DNA of 64,000 bases from SVTX01 sp045632305 (GTDB lineage: Bacteria > Bacillota > Clostridia > Oscillospirales > CAG-272). The notes below the pieces were generated by a model. The model was given only the letters and a program-made list of their open reading frames with translations, was not told where the DNA came from and searched no databases. The stretch spans positions 93,093-157,092 of the forward strand of contig JAZQWL010000032.1 of assembly GCA_045632305.1 (NCBI GenBank). The letters run 5' to 3'. Numbering within the stretch: position 1 is the stretch's first letter; each line of letters opens with the position of its first letter. This document shows, one piece after another, positions 23,001 through 31,846 of the stretch. A program made the position numbers and the translations under genes.

Positions 23001-25034
23001 TTATTCAGCGTCTGTAGCTTCTTCAACTACTTCTTCAGCTACAACCTCTTCAGCAGCTGCCTGAGCTTCCTCAAGGATCGCTCTGATAGAAAGGTTAACC
23101 TTCTGCTTTTCCATATCAACGTCTGTGATCTTTGCATCAACAACCTGACCGATTTCAAGAACGTCTGCGGGCTTCGCAATTCTTGTCATGGAGATCTGGG
23201 AGTTGTGGATAAGACCGTCAACACCGTCAACGATTTCAGCAAATGCGCCGAAAGGCATCATGCTTACGATCTTTACGGATACGATATCGCCAACCTGGTA
23301 GTTATGTGTGAATATGTACCAGGGGTTTGTTTCCTCGCTCTTGTAGCCGAGGGAGATCTTCTTTGCTTCCTTGTCAAAGCTCTTTACGTAAACTTCAACT
23401 ACGTCGCCTACAGAAACAACGTCTGCGGGCTTGCAGTTTCTCTTCCAAGAGAGCTCTGTTGCGTGAACCATACCGTCAACGCCGCCAAGGTCAACGAATG
23501 CACCGAAGGATGTAAGACTCTTAACCTTACCTGTGTATCTCTTGCCTTCTTCAATTGTATCCCAGAAAAGCTTTTCTGTAGCGCGGCGCTCTTCACGTGC
23601 AACTACACGGATGGAGCCCTTTGCCTTCTTGCCCTGGTCTCTTGCTTCTGTGATCTTGAGCTTAACTGTCTTACCCTTCATTTCGTTAAGGTCTGCGCCC
23701 TTGGGAAGACCGCTCTGAGATTCGTGTACGAATACGCGAACGGAATCAACGAGTACGATAACGCCGCTCTTTACTGTTTCGATTACAACACCCTCAAGTA
23801 CTGTGTCGTTGTTCTTAGCTTCAACGATCTTTGTCCAGCATTCGTCGGAATCAACTCTCTTCTTAGAAAGAGTAGCGAAACCTTCTACGTCGCTGACACG
23901 GATTACGAATGCCTTAACAGCATCGCCGATTTTGAACATTTCACTCAACTTGCAAGAAGGGTCGTCTGTGATCTGGTCAGCTTTGATTATGCCTGTAACC
24001 TTAGCGCCGATGTCAAGCTGCAATTCGCCGTCATTAACAGCTGTAACGTAACCGGTAACGATATCTCCTGTATTTAAAGTTTTAAGTGATTCTTCGAGAA
24101 GTTCTGCAAAGTTTTCTACTGCTTCGCTCATGGTTTTTTGTACCTCCTGTATTATGTCGCGCGGCGTCGATGCGCCTGCTGCGATTCCCACTTTTTTGTG
24201 GGTGAACGGAATGAATTTGGCAAGCTCGTCGGCATTTTCGATCATAACCGTATTATGACAATTCTCCTTGCAGATCGAATAAAGTTTCCTTGAATTCGAA
24301 CTGGATTTACTGCCTATCACGATCATGAAATCGCTTTTGCCTGCTAGGGCTTTCGCCTCAAGCTGCCTTTTTTCCGTAACACTACATATTGTATCAAAAA
24401 TTATTGATTTTGTACATACCTTTTTCAAAAGTTTTTTTGTTTTTTCCCATTCGCACAAATTCTGTGTTGTTTGAGCTACTAAAATTGTGTATTTTGCATC
24501 AATAATTTTTTCGCGATTTTGGTCAATTACAGACTCAAATTCATTTGCATCCGAAAAGATGAATTTTTCACCTTCAAAACGACTTACAAAGCCCTTCACC
24601 TCGGGATGTCCCTGAGATCCGAGGACAAGCAAAACGCTGTCCTTATCGGAATTTTCTTCTACGATTCTGTGAATTTTCTTGACGTACGAGCAGGTACAAT
24701 CCACAAATGAAAAGCACGGATTTTCCCTCTGTAATTTTCGAAGCAGCTCTTCGGTCGCAACGTCAATTCCGTGAGCCCTCACAAACACCTTGACGGTCGC
24801 GTCATCGGTCGCCTCGGAAGCCAACCGGACAAGGTCGTCTACACACACGACGTCAACTCCGCGCGCCTTCAGGCGTGCATTATAAACGTCGTTATGGATA
24901 AGCGTACCGAGTGTGAAAATTCTCTGCCCGGAAATCTTTTTTTCTATCTCCGCCTCGACTGCCTGAGTTGCCTTCGTCACGCCAAAGCAAAAGCCCGAAT
25001 TTTTAGCTATCTCGATGCTGAAATCAGATGACAT
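23001..25034 (-). CDS. ispH: IspH-S1 fusion: HMBPP reductase with S1 RNA-binding repeats
   Basis: 677 aa from the ATG at 25034 (AAGGAG seven bases upstream; an open frame to 25079 has no such site). Residues 1-~285 are 4-hydroxy-3-methylbut-2-enyl diphosphate reductase, the last MEP-pathway step to IPP and DMAPP, with iron-sulfur Cys in GFCFGV, DCTC and DTICSVTEKRQ. About four S1 domains follow (for example GDIVTGYVTAV, GKRYTGKVKSLTSFGAFVDL, GDIVSVKIVSMMPFGAF), then an acidic Ala/Glu tail. This fusion is known in many Clostridia and supplies an S1-like ribosomal protein. It is the last gene of the rpiR-flavoprotein-cmk-plsC operon. Confidence 0.96.
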   Translation of the reverse strand: MSSDFSIEIAKNSGFCFGVTKATQAVEAEIEKKISGQRIFTLGTLIHNDVYNARLKARGVDVVCVDDLVRLASEATDDATVKVFVRAHGIDVATEELLRKLQRENPCFSFVDCTCSYVKKIHRIVEENSDKDSVLLVLGSQGHPEVKGFVSRFEGEKFIFSDANEFESVIDQNREKIIDAKYTILVAQTTQNLCEWEKTKKLLKKVCTKSIIFDTICSVTEKRQLEAKALAGKSDFMIVIGSKSSSNSRKLYSICKENCHNTVMIENADELAKFIPFTHKKVGIAAGASTPRDIIQEVQKTMSEAVENFAELLEESLKTLNTGDIVTGYVTAVNDGELQLDIGAKVTGIIKADQITDDPSCKLSEMFKIGDAVKAFVIRVSDVEGFATLSKKRVDSDECWTKIVEAKNNDTVLEGVVIETVKSGVIVLVDSVRVFVHESQSGLPKGADLNEMKGKTVKLKITEARDQGKKAKGSIRVVAREERRATEKLFWDTIEEGKRYTGKVKSLTSFGAFVDLGGVDGMVHATELSWKRNCKPADVVSVGDVVEVYVKSFDKEAKKISLGYKSEETNPWYIFTHNYQVGDIVSVKIVSMMPFGAFAEIVDGVDGLIHNSQISMTRIAKPADVLEIGQVVDAKITDVDMEKQKVNLSIRAILEEAQAAAEEVVAEEVVEEATDAE

Positions 25035-25044
25035 GGGCAACTCC

Positions 25045-25677
25045 TTATTTCTTCTTTGTGTCATAAGCTTCAAGCTCACAAACCTTTTCGAAAATGAAAT
25101 TGGAAATTCTTGTATACTCGCTCTTTTCCTCGGGATTATAATTCAATTCCTCAAACTTGATCGGCTTGCCGACGATAACGTTTACTCTCGTAAAGAAGGG
25201 TGTGATCTTTCTCTTCTTTGTCTTGATAAAACAAGGGAGGATCTGTGTTTCGGTCTTTGTCGAGAGCATAGCCGCACCGTTTTTAACGGGCGTAGTCTTG
25301 GGGTCTACTCTCTGATATCTGTGTCCCTGCGGGAAGATACCCACACATCTTCCTTCCTCAAGAAGCTTTATGGCGTGCTTGATCGCCTTCACGTCAGCGC
25401 CGCCGCGATCAATCGGGAATGCGCCGAGCGCCTTGATGATTCTCTTCAATACGGGAACCTTAAAAAGCTCTTTTTTTGCCATGTAGTGGGGCTGCTGCTT
25501 TCTCATGCACGCGCCGAGGATCACGGGGTCTGCATTGCAAATATGATTTGAGACGATAATGTACGCGCCGTCCTTCTCGTCGGGCTCATTATCTACGTCA
25601 AATGCGCGCACCCTGAAAACCACCTTAACTACTCCGCGAAGACATTTGTGCCATCTTTCATAAGTTTTAGTTTTCAC
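25045..25677 (-). CDS. plsC: 1-acyl-sn-glycerol-3-phosphate acyltransferase
   Basis: A 210-aa membrane-associated acyltransferase that makes phosphatidic acid from lysophosphatidate. The HX4D catalytic motif is NHICNAD (about residues 47-53), followed by GAFPIDRGG and the acyl-acceptor motif FPQGHR, a variant of FPEGTR, then VKNGAAML. The start overlaps the end of cmk by 11 bases, the usual cmk-plsC-ispH order of Clostridia. Confidence 0.93.
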   Translation of the reverse strand: MKTKTYERWHKCLRGVVKVVFRVRAFDVDNEPDEKDGAYIIVSNHICNADPVILGACMRKQQPHYMAKKELFKVPVLKRIIKALGAFPIDRGGADVKAIKHAIKLLEEGRCVGIFPQGHRYQRVDPKTTPVKNGAAMLSTKTETQILPCFIKTKKRKITPFFTRVNVIVGKPIKFEELNYNPEEKSEYTRISNFIFEKVCELEAYDTKKK

Positions 25678-26359
25678 AGCTTATCCCTCCGGTCTTTTCA
25701 TTAACTATCTCAATTATTCTGTCAACCGACTCGTCAAATGTGTAGTCGGAATTGTCAAAGATGAGGGCATCGGGCGCGGGAACACAGGGTGCGATATCTC
25801 TTGATGAGTCCGCGGCATCTCTTTCGTTAAGCTCTGCAAGAACGTCCTCATATTTTACGTCGAGTCCCTTCCCTGTAAGCTCGAGGTATCTTCTCTTCGC
25901 TCTCGCCTCGTTTGAAGCAGTAAGGAAAATCTTCACCTGCGCGTCGGGAAGAATAACCGTGCCGATGTCTCTTCCGTCCATGATAACGTGATTGTTCTTT
26001 GCGATATTTCTCTGTGTTTCAAGAAGAAACGCTCTAACCTCTCCTACAGCTGACACCGCGGAGGCATACATGGAAATATCGGGCTGACGGATCTTATCGC
26101 CCAAATCCTCTCCGTTGAGCAGAACGTGCTGAACTCCGTCAAAATACTTTATATCTATTGTGATGTCAGAAAGCAAATGAGCCACGCCCTCCGATGTTCT
26201 CGCATCCACCACGGATACGCCGTGCTCTCTTGCGTAATAGCCAACAGTTCTGTAAAGCGCTCCCGTATCCACGTACACTATTCCGAGCTTTTTTGCAACC
26301 GCTTTGGAAATGGTTGATTTACCCGCTCCGCCGGGACCGTCAATTGCTATCGCTACCAT
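25667..26359 (-). CDS. cmk: Cytidylate kinase
   Basis: A 230-aa P-loop kinase converting CMP and dCMP to diphosphates. Walker A is GPGGAGKST (residues 8-16), then VDTGALYRTVGYYA for the nucleotide-binding site, MDGRDIGTVILPDA, and a Lid region with KRRYLELTGKG. The length is normal. It is 25 bases after the flavoprotein gene and overlaps plsC. Confidence 0.97.
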   Translation of the reverse strand: MVAIAIDGPGGAGKSTISKAVAKKLGIVYVDTGALYRTVGYYAREHGVSVVDARTSEGVAHLLSDITIDIKYFDGVQHVLLNGEDLGDKIRQPDISMYASAVSAVGEVRAFLLETQRNIAKNNHVIMDGRDIGTVILPDAQVKIFLTASNEARAKRRYLELTGKGLDVKYEDVLAELNERDAADSSRDIAPCVPAPDALIFDNSDYTFDESVDRIIEIVNEKTGGISCEN

Positions 26360-26384
26360 ATCTATACTCCTTTAAAAATTCTTA

Positions 26385-27647
26385 TTAATTTCCCCACGCG
26401 GCGTTTTCACCCGCGGAAACAGCCGTTGAAAAGGCAATTTGCAGATTAAATCCGCCCGTGTAACCGTCAACGTCGATCACCTCGCCCGCAAAGTAAAGTC
26501 CGCGGCAAAGCTTTGACTGCATAGTCTTGGGGTTTATTTCGTTGACACAAACTCCGCCCTTTGTTACTATCGCCTCATCAATGGGACGGAAGCGAGTCAG
26601 GGCAAGTCTGAAATCCTTGATCGTTTTAACAAGATTCGCGCGCTCCTCACGGGTAATCGAATTTACCTTTTTTCTGAAATCGATTCCCGATTTTTCCGCA
26701 ATTATCTCAATAGATTTAAGCGGCAAAAGATCCGAGAGCGAATTTATAAAATCCTTGTTTAAATACTTAGCAAAATCCGAAATTATTCTCTTATCGAGCG
26801 CATCTGTATCAAGCGCAGGCTTGAGATCTATAGAGCACTCGTATTTTTTCTTATCTATATCGGGAATGTGCGCCGAAGCGGACAAAACCACAGGACCCGT
26901 TATACCGAAATGGGTAAACATAAGCTCTCCGAAATCGTCGTATACGATCTTGCCGTTTTCCTTGTTGTATATCTTGAATCCGATATTTTTAAGGGAAAGC
27001 CCCTGCATTCTCTGCGCGGTATTGCCCTCGCATACTATCGGAACAAGGGACGCCTTGGGTTGAATGATCGTATGTCCTACCGACATAGCAAATTTATATC
27101 CGTCGCCGTCAGAGCCCGTCATAGGATATGACTTACCGCCCGTACAGATTATAACCGCATCGCACTCATACGAGCCGCATACGGTTTTTATTCCCTTGAT
27201 CTCACCGTCGGATGAGATGATACCCGTCACCTTTTCGCGAACGGTTCTGACCCCTGAATCACGGCAAGCGGAGGTCAACGCGTTCACTATATCCGACGCC
27301 TTATCCGACACAGGGAAAACTCGTTTTCCGCGCTCCACCTTAAGCGGCACTCCGCGATTCTCAAAAAAGCTTTTTGTATCCGCGGATGAGAAACGGTTAA
27401 GCGACGCAAACATAAACTTGGGGTTGGTCGGAATGCTCGCCATGACCTCGGGATTCGTCGAATCACTAGTCACGTTACATCTGCCCTTGCCCGTTATACG
27501 AAGCTTTTTACCCGCTCTGTCATTTTTCTCAAAGATCACGGCCTCTCCGCCTGATTCGGCAGCGGTGATAGCCGCCATCATTCCCGCGGGGCCCTCGCCT
27601 ATTACGACGATTCGGACTCTGCCGTCATTTTCAAATATATTTTCCAT
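26385..27647 (-). CDS. HI0933-like FAD-dependent oxidoreductase (BaiN/RdsA family)
   Basis: 420 aa. The N-terminal FAD-binding motif is VIGEGPAGMMAA (residues 16-27; the second position is Glu rather than the usual Gly or Ala). Then come IFEKNDRAGKKL and the family signature GKGRCNVTS, CTGGKSYPMTGSDGDGY, GLSLKNI and, at the C-terminus, FAGEVIDVDGYTGGFNLQIA. The substrate of the family is mostly unknown; a few members reduce bile-acid intermediates, which should not be assumed here. It is conserved next to cmk in Clostridia. Cytoplasmic. Confidence 0.92.
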   Translation of the reverse strand: MENIFENDGRVRIVVIGEGPAGMMAAITAAESGGEAVIFEKNDRAGKKLRITGKGRCNVTSDSTNPEVMASIPTNPKFMFASLNRFSSADTKSFFENRGVPLKVERGKRVFPVSDKASDIVNALTSACRDSGVRTVREKVTGIISSDGEIKGIKTVCGSYECDAVIICTGGKSYPMTGSDGDGYKFAMSVGHTIIQPKASLVPIVCEGNTAQRMQGLSLKNIGFKIYNKENGKIVYDDFGELMFTHFGITGPVVLSASAHIPDIDKKKYECSIDLKPALDTDALDKRIISDFAKYLNKDFINSLSDLLPLKSIEIIAEKSGIDFRKKVNSITREERANLVKTIKDFRLALTRFRPIDEAIVTKGGVCVNEINPKTMQSKLCRGLYFAGEVIDVDGYTGGFNLQIAFSTAVSAGENAAWGN

Positions 27648-27650
27648 AAA

Positions 27651-28511
27651 TTATCCTCTATGGCTATAAACCTTATAGTCGTCCCAGATCTTTTCAAGCG
27701 AAAGGAGTCGTTCGGTAACAACCTCACCGCTCTCTCTGGAAACACCTACGATAAGCGCATTGATTACCGACATAGGAGCTACAAGAGAGTCCATAAAGGA
27801 CGCCATATCACTCTGCGCGATAAGAAGATTTGTCGCGCATTCCGCAATAGGAGAGCTTTCGCTGTCCGTAAGCGCGATTATCTTCGCGCCCGCCTGCTTT
27901 GCATAATTTACTGCGTTTACAAGGTTTCTTGAATATCTCGGAAAGCTCACGGCAATTACTACGTCATGAGGGCCGACCGACATAAGCTGCTCGAAAATTT
28001 CAATACCCGATGACGCTTTTACGAGCTTAACCTTATCGTAAATAATACTGAGACCGTAATTGAGGAATCCCGCAAGATTGGAGGACGCTCTCATACCGAG
28101 AATGTATATTTTTCTTGCGCCAACGATATTCTTGACCGCAGAATTGAACGCATCCTTATCAATACTCTCAAGCGTGTGCTTGATCTTTTCGATATCTGAA
28201 TAAAGCACCTTGGACAGAAGGTCTCCGTCACCAATAAGCTGATTTGTTACCTGCACTCTCTGAAAAGATGTAAGCTTGGTTCTTATAAGCTCCTGAAGGG
28301 CTTTCTGGAATTCGGGATATCCCTCAAAGCCAAGCTCGATTACAAATCTTACAACGGTGGACTCAGACACACCTACCTCCACGCCAAGCTTTGCCGCGGT
28401 TAAAAAAGCCGCCTTGTCATAATGATTAATTATGTATTCAGCAATCCTCTTCTGTCCCTTGGAAAATCCCTGCATGCCGTCTTCCATTGACTTCAAAATA
28501 TCAATTTTCAT
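27651..28511 (-). CDS. RpiR/MurR-family transcriptional regulator
   Basis: 286 aa: an N-terminal HTH_6 domain (RIAEYIINHYDKAAFLTAAK, GVSESTVVRFVIELGF) and a C-terminal SIS phosphosugar-binding domain (IYILGMRASSNLAGFLNYGL, VIAVSFPRYSRNLVNAVNYA, AKIIALTDSESSPIA). Such proteins regulate sugar or amino-sugar genes. No sugar gene lies next to it, so the target is open. It is first in the leftward operon and has its own promoter. Confidence 0.92.
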   Translation of the reverse strand: MKIDILKSMEDGMQGFSKGQKRIAEYIINHYDKAAFLTAAKLGVEVGVSESTVVRFVIELGFEGYPEFQKALQELIRTKLTSFQRVQVTNQLIGDGDLLSKVLYSDIEKIKHTLESIDKDAFNSAVKNIVGARKIYILGMRASSNLAGFLNYGLSIIYDKVKLVKASSGIEIFEQLMSVGPHDVVIAVSFPRYSRNLVNAVNYAKQAGAKIIALTDSESSPIAECATNLLIAQSDMASFMDSLVAPMSVINALIVGVSRESGEVVTERLLSLEKIWDDYKVYSHRG

Positions 28512-28582
28512 ATTTGTAATCCTCCTTTGCAGTATTCATGCCTTTCATATATAATATGAAAGAATACAAATCCACATTTTAC

Positions 28583-28611
28583 ATTATACTATTATTTTGC
28601 AAGATTGTCAA
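28583..28611 (-). promoter_or_regulatory. Promoter of the rpiR-flavoprotein-cmk-plsC-ispH operon
   Basis: Minus strand TTGACA (28611-28606), 17-base spacer, TATAAT (28588-28583). Confidence 0.85.
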
Positions 28612-28654
28612 TCATTTTTGATGATTTTTTGCAATTTGCAACAAGAAAAATTGC

Positions 28655-28686
28655 AAAAATACAGGGCTATGATTTCATAGCCCTTA
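28655..28686 (-). terminator. Terminator after recR
   Basis: Minus-strand hairpin GGGCTATGA-AA-TCATAGCCC then TGTATTTTTGC, four bases after the recR stop codon. Confidence 0.8.
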
Positions 28687-28689
28687 TAT

Positions 28690-29289
28690 TCAACAATCTC
28701 TTCTGCCTTCAATGGCGCGGAACAGAGTAACCTCGTCGGCATATTCAAGATCCGCCCCCATAGGAACGCCGTAAGCAAGTCGCGTAACCTTTACGCCAAT
28801 CGGCTTAAGCAATCTTGATATGTACATAGCCGTCGCCTCACCCTCGACCGTGGGATTCGTAGCGACGATTACCTCCTCCACCTCATCCTCGGCAATTCTC
28901 TCAAGAAGCTCCTTGATCTTGAGCTTATCGGGAGTGATGCCGTTCATAGGAGAAATAACACCGTGAAGCACGTGATAAAGTCCTCTGTATTCCCTTACCT
29001 TTTCCATAGAAATTACCGCCTTGGGATCAGAAACAACGATGATCGTTTTTCTGTCTCTCTGCATATCGGCGCAAACGGGACAAATTTCCTTATCGGTTAT
29101 GTTCTGGCACACGGGACAGAGATGAATTTTTCTCTTTGCCTCAAGAATCGCACCTGCAAATTCTTCCGCCTCGCCGTCGCTCATTTCAAGCACGGAGAAC
29201 GCCATACGAAGCGCGCTCTTCTTACCTACGCCGCCGAGAGATCCGAACTTTTCCGCGAGATTCTGGAGCGATTCAATGTATTCCGCCAT
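28690..29289 (-). CDS. recR: Recombination protein RecR
   Basis: 199 aa, normal length. RecR loads RecA in the RecFOR pathway. An N-terminal helix-hairpin-helix (FGSLGGVGKKSALRMAF) is followed by a Cys4 zinc finger CPVC...CPVC (about residues 57-71) and a Toprim domain (TIIVVSDPKAVISMEKVREY, EVIVATNPTVEGEATAMYI). A C-terminal LAYGVPMGADLEYADEVTL is the family end motif. It follows ybaB directly, the standard dnaX-ybaB-recR order. Confidence 0.97.
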   Translation of the reverse strand: MAEYIESLQNLAEKFGSLGGVGKKSALRMAFSVLEMSDGEAEEFAGAILEAKRKIHLCPVCQNITDKEICPVCADMQRDRKTIIVVSDPKAVISMEKVREYRGLYHVLHGVISPMNGITPDKLKIKELLERIAEDEVEEVIVATNPTVEGEATAMYISRLLKPIGVKVTRLAYGVPMGADLEYADEVTLFRAIEGRRDC

Positions 29290-29290
29290 A

Positions 29291-29641
29291 TCAGAACATT
29301 CCGGGCATACCCATGCCCATGCTGCCCGTGATCTTTTCCATTTCCGCGTTGCTTACGGATTCAACTCTCTTAATTGCCTCGTTAACTGCGGCTACGAGAA
29401 TATCGGAAAGTGTTTCTACGTCATCGGGATCCACGATCTCGGGCTTGATATCGATAGCAAGAATTTCCTTCTTGCCGTTGATCTTAACGGATACAACGCC
29501 GCCACCTGCCTGAATATCGTATTCCTTTTCCTCAAGCTGCGCCTGCTTTTCTGCCATTTCCTCCTGCATTTTCTGCGCCTGGCGAAGCATTGCCTGCATG
29601 TTTCCTGCGCCGCCCATTCCCTTCGGTACGTTAGCTCTCAT
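29291..29641 (-). CDS. ybaB: YbaB/EbfC nucleoid-associated protein
   Basis: 116 aa. It has an N-terminal Met/Gly/Gln-rich stretch and the helical QAMLRQAQKMQEEMAEKQAQ, then the beta core GGGVVSVKINGKKEILAIDI and VAAVNEAIKRVESV, and a Met/Gly-rich end. It binds DNA as a dimer and is almost always between dnaX and recR, as here. Confidence 0.95.
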   Translation of the reverse strand: MRANVPKGMGGAGNMQAMLRQAQKMQEEMAEKQAQLEEKEYDIQAGGGVVSVKINGKKEILAIDIKPEIVDPDDVETLSDILVAAVNEAIKRVESVSNAEMEKITGSMGMGMPGMF

Positions 29642-29670
29642 TTTCTATAATTCCTTTCGTTTCGTTAAAT

Positions 29671-31308
29671 TTATTCTTCTGAATTCAAAATGATTTCTTC
29701 AATTGCGCTGTTCTTCTTGCTTTCCGCTTCATATTCAAACAAAACGTTATTCTTAGTATACTGCTTGCCGAATATTTCGGAAAGAACCTGATACATCTCC
29801 GTATCCGCATTGAATATCTTGATACGGTCTATATCATCCGCGGAACCAAATTTAAATACGATACGTCCTTCTTCATCCAAATACCATTTCGCGCCATAGA
29901 AGAACGCCGCGTTCATGGGGCTTACCGCCGTTAACTTTTCTTGTATTTCCGCGCGATTTTTCAATGCCTTAAGAACTCTCTTCTGCGAATTCTGTACCGG
30001 CTTTACCGTCTGCTCGCGCTTCATTGTCGGAGGCGCGTCGGATTTGAACATATCGTCATCATCAGCCATCACGACCGCCTTACGCGGCTTTGCCTTTTTC
30101 TCCTCAGCGGGCGTTATATCCGCTTTTATCTCGGATGCGGTAATCATAGCACCCGATGATATATTTTTGATCTTCTGTTCTATATCGCCGATTCTGTCGA
30201 GCATCGCCTGAGTTGAGCCCGCAAGGCGCGGCTCGCACATTCTCACAAGCGTAAGCTCGGCAACTATTCTTTTAACGGAATTAGATTTCTGCATAGTAAG
30301 ATAAGCGTCTTCAACGAGTGAACAGTGATACGACAGGGCTTCATGCGTCATTTTAGCCGCAAGAGCTTTGAGCGAAGCAGCTTCACTGTCGGTAAGATCA
30401 AGATATTCGCTCGGATTTGACGAGATCTTTACTATAAGCAAATCGCGGTAAAGTGAAAGAAGCTCCTGCCAGAAGACCTGCAGGTCTTTAGAGGAATTGA
30501 CCGCGCTTGAAATAATCTCAAAAATTCCGTCGAAATCCTTATTTATAACCTTTTCACAGAGTCGGATCATTTCTCCTCTTCCCGAACTGCCTATGCACTC
30601 GTGAACCAGAGCGTCATCAATTTTAACCCTCGATCCCGCGCAAAGCTCAAGCAAGCTGATAGCATCACGCATACCGCCCTGTGCCTGACGGGCAATTAGC
30701 TGAGCCGCGCTATCCTCAATTTCAATACCCTCATTCTTTGCGATATAAAGAAGTCTGTCACGAAGCACCTGAGTCGTGATTCTGCGGAAATCAAATCTCT
30801 GACAACGGGAAATTATCGTCGCGGGGAGCTTGTGAAGCTCGGTAGTCGCGAGAATAAAGATAACGTGCTCCGGTGGTTCTTCTAGCGTTTTGAGCAACGC
30901 GTTGAACGCGCTTGTCGAAAGCATATGAACCTCGTCTATTATATATACTCGGTATTTAAGGGCCGAAGGGGTATATACCACCTCGTCTCTGATATCTCTT
31001 ATATTATCAACGCCGTTGTTGGAAGCCGCGTCCATTTCAAGCACGTCGGTAGCGGAGCCATTCTCGATAGAAAGGCACGCCGCACACTTACCGCAGGGAT
31101 TTCCGTCATGCGGATCAAGGCAGTTTACCGCGCGGGACAGAATTTTCGCGCAAGAGGTCTTACCCGTTCCTCTCGAGCCGCAGAAAAGATACGCGTGCGA
31201 GAACTTACTGTTCGCAACCTCATATTTCAATATATTCGTTATATGCTCCTGACCGCAAACCGAATCAAAGGTCTGTGGACGCCACTTTCTGTATAAAGCT
31301 TGATGCAT
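29671..31308 (-). CDS. dnaX: DNA polymerase III gamma/tau subunit
   Basis: 545 aa from the ATG at 31308 (MHQALYRKWRPQTFD, the conserved start). The frame is open to 31479, but that part lies in the SRP RNA and is not coding. It is the clamp-loader ATPase: Walker A GSRGTGKT (residues 44-51), a zinc module CLDPHDGNPCGKCAAC, Walker B IIDEVHML, then the sensor region LEEPPEHVIFILATTE. A Lys-rich linker and a tau-type C-terminal domain follow. I see no obvious slippery A-tract to make a separate gamma form. Confidence 0.96.
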   Translation of the reverse strand: MHQALYRKWRPQTFDSVCGQEHITNILKYEVANSKFSHAYLFCGSRGTGKTSCAKILSRAVNCLDPHDGNPCGKCAACLSIENGSATDVLEMDAASNNGVDNIRDIRDEVVYTPSALKYRVYIIDEVHMLSTSAFNALLKTLEEPPEHVIFILATTELHKLPATIISRCQRFDFRRITTQVLRDRLLYIAKNEGIEIEDSAAQLIARQAQGGMRDAISLLELCAGSRVKIDDALVHECIGSSGRGEMIRLCEKVINKDFDGIFEIISSAVNSSKDLQVFWQELLSLYRDLLIVKISSNPSEYLDLTDSEAASLKALAAKMTHEALSYHCSLVEDAYLTMQKSNSVKRIVAELTLVRMCEPRLAGSTQAMLDRIGDIEQKIKNISSGAMITASEIKADITPAEEKKAKPRKAVVMADDDDMFKSDAPPTMKREQTVKPVQNSQKRVLKALKNRAEIQEKLTAVSPMNAAFFYGAKWYLDEEGRIVFKFGSADDIDRIKIFNADTEMYQVLSEIFGKQYTKNNVLFEYEAESKKNSAIEEIILNSEE

Positions 31309-31399
31309 AGAATATACCTCTCTCATGATTTTAGCACAAACGCAGTGTTGCAAAACAAGACCATACACCTCAATCTCGTGCATCACCTCCACGCGATCT

Positions 31400-31632
31400 T
31401 CGTACCTACTGCTCGGAGCAGGCAACCTCACGGCACATTGGGTTAACCGCTTAATGCTGCTTGGTTCCCCACCTGACATGGTTCACAGCTCCCAATTGCG
31501 CAAGACCCGCACGTCAACACAGCAGAATACGACTCAATTCGTAAAGGTTCAACCCTCAATTGTGGGATTCACCCCTGCTGTAGCGGATTTCAGGTACAGG
31601 GCTCCGCTGCTTCCCCGGCTAGTATGGCCTTA
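31400..31632 (-). ncRNA. ffs: Signal recognition particle RNA (large Gram-positive type)
   Basis: Minus strand, ends approximate. The Ffh-binding domain is plain: CCATGTCAGGTGGGGAACC then AAGCAGCATTAAG near 31445-31480. The 5' end CATACTAGCCGGGGAAGCAG + CGG...GCCCTGTACC and the later GTGCCGTGAGGTTGCCTGCT match the Alu-containing SRP RNA of Firmicutes (about 265 bases in B. subtilis). A promoter lies just upstream. It is located before dnaX, as in many Clostridia. Confidence 0.93.
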
Positions 31633-31664
31633 TTTCACAGCACTGCGCTGCGTTTTACCATATT

Positions 31665-31693
31665 ATTATAGCAGATTAATGGATAACTTTCAA
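31665..31693 (-). promoter_or_regulatory. Promoter of the SRP RNA (and dnaX operon)
   Basis: Minus strand TTGAAA (31693-31688), 17-base spacer, TATAAT (31670-31665), about 35 bases before the start of the RNA-like sequence. Confidence 0.82.
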
Positions 31694-31782
31694 GCCCTTT
31701 TTGAAAAATAATCAATATTTTTTATATTTTATATTCTCTTTGCAAAAAACGCAAAAAAATGTCCGAATATTTGATAAAACTA

Positions 31783-31811
31783 TTGTATTTGGGAAAAATT
31801 ACTGCTATAAT
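31783..31811 (+). promoter_or_regulatory. Promoter of proC
   Basis: TTGTAT (31783-31788), 17 bases, TATAAT (31806-31811), 35 bases before the proC start. Confidence 0.75.
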
Positions 31812-31846
31812 CATTGTATAAATTATGCTATGAGGTAATACTGATC

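Larger units (their letters stand above)
31309..31846. other. Intergenic region dnaX-proC with SRP RNA
   Basis: It contains, from left to right, a short dnaX leader, the SRP RNA gene on the minus strand, its promoter, about 90 bases of AT-rich sequence with nothing else recognisable, and the proC promoter and ribosome site. Confidence 0.8.

Noticed and set aside
23205..24077. 290-codon plus-strand frame opposite the S1 repeats of ispH
   Set aside because: The coding strand is clearly ispH-S1. The antisense product is Cys- and Val-rich with no domain, a shadow of biased codons.
31309..31479. Upstream extension of dnaX by 57 codons
   Set aside because: The region is the SRP RNA gene and leader; all DnaX proteins begin at the MHQALYRKWRP-type start at 31308.
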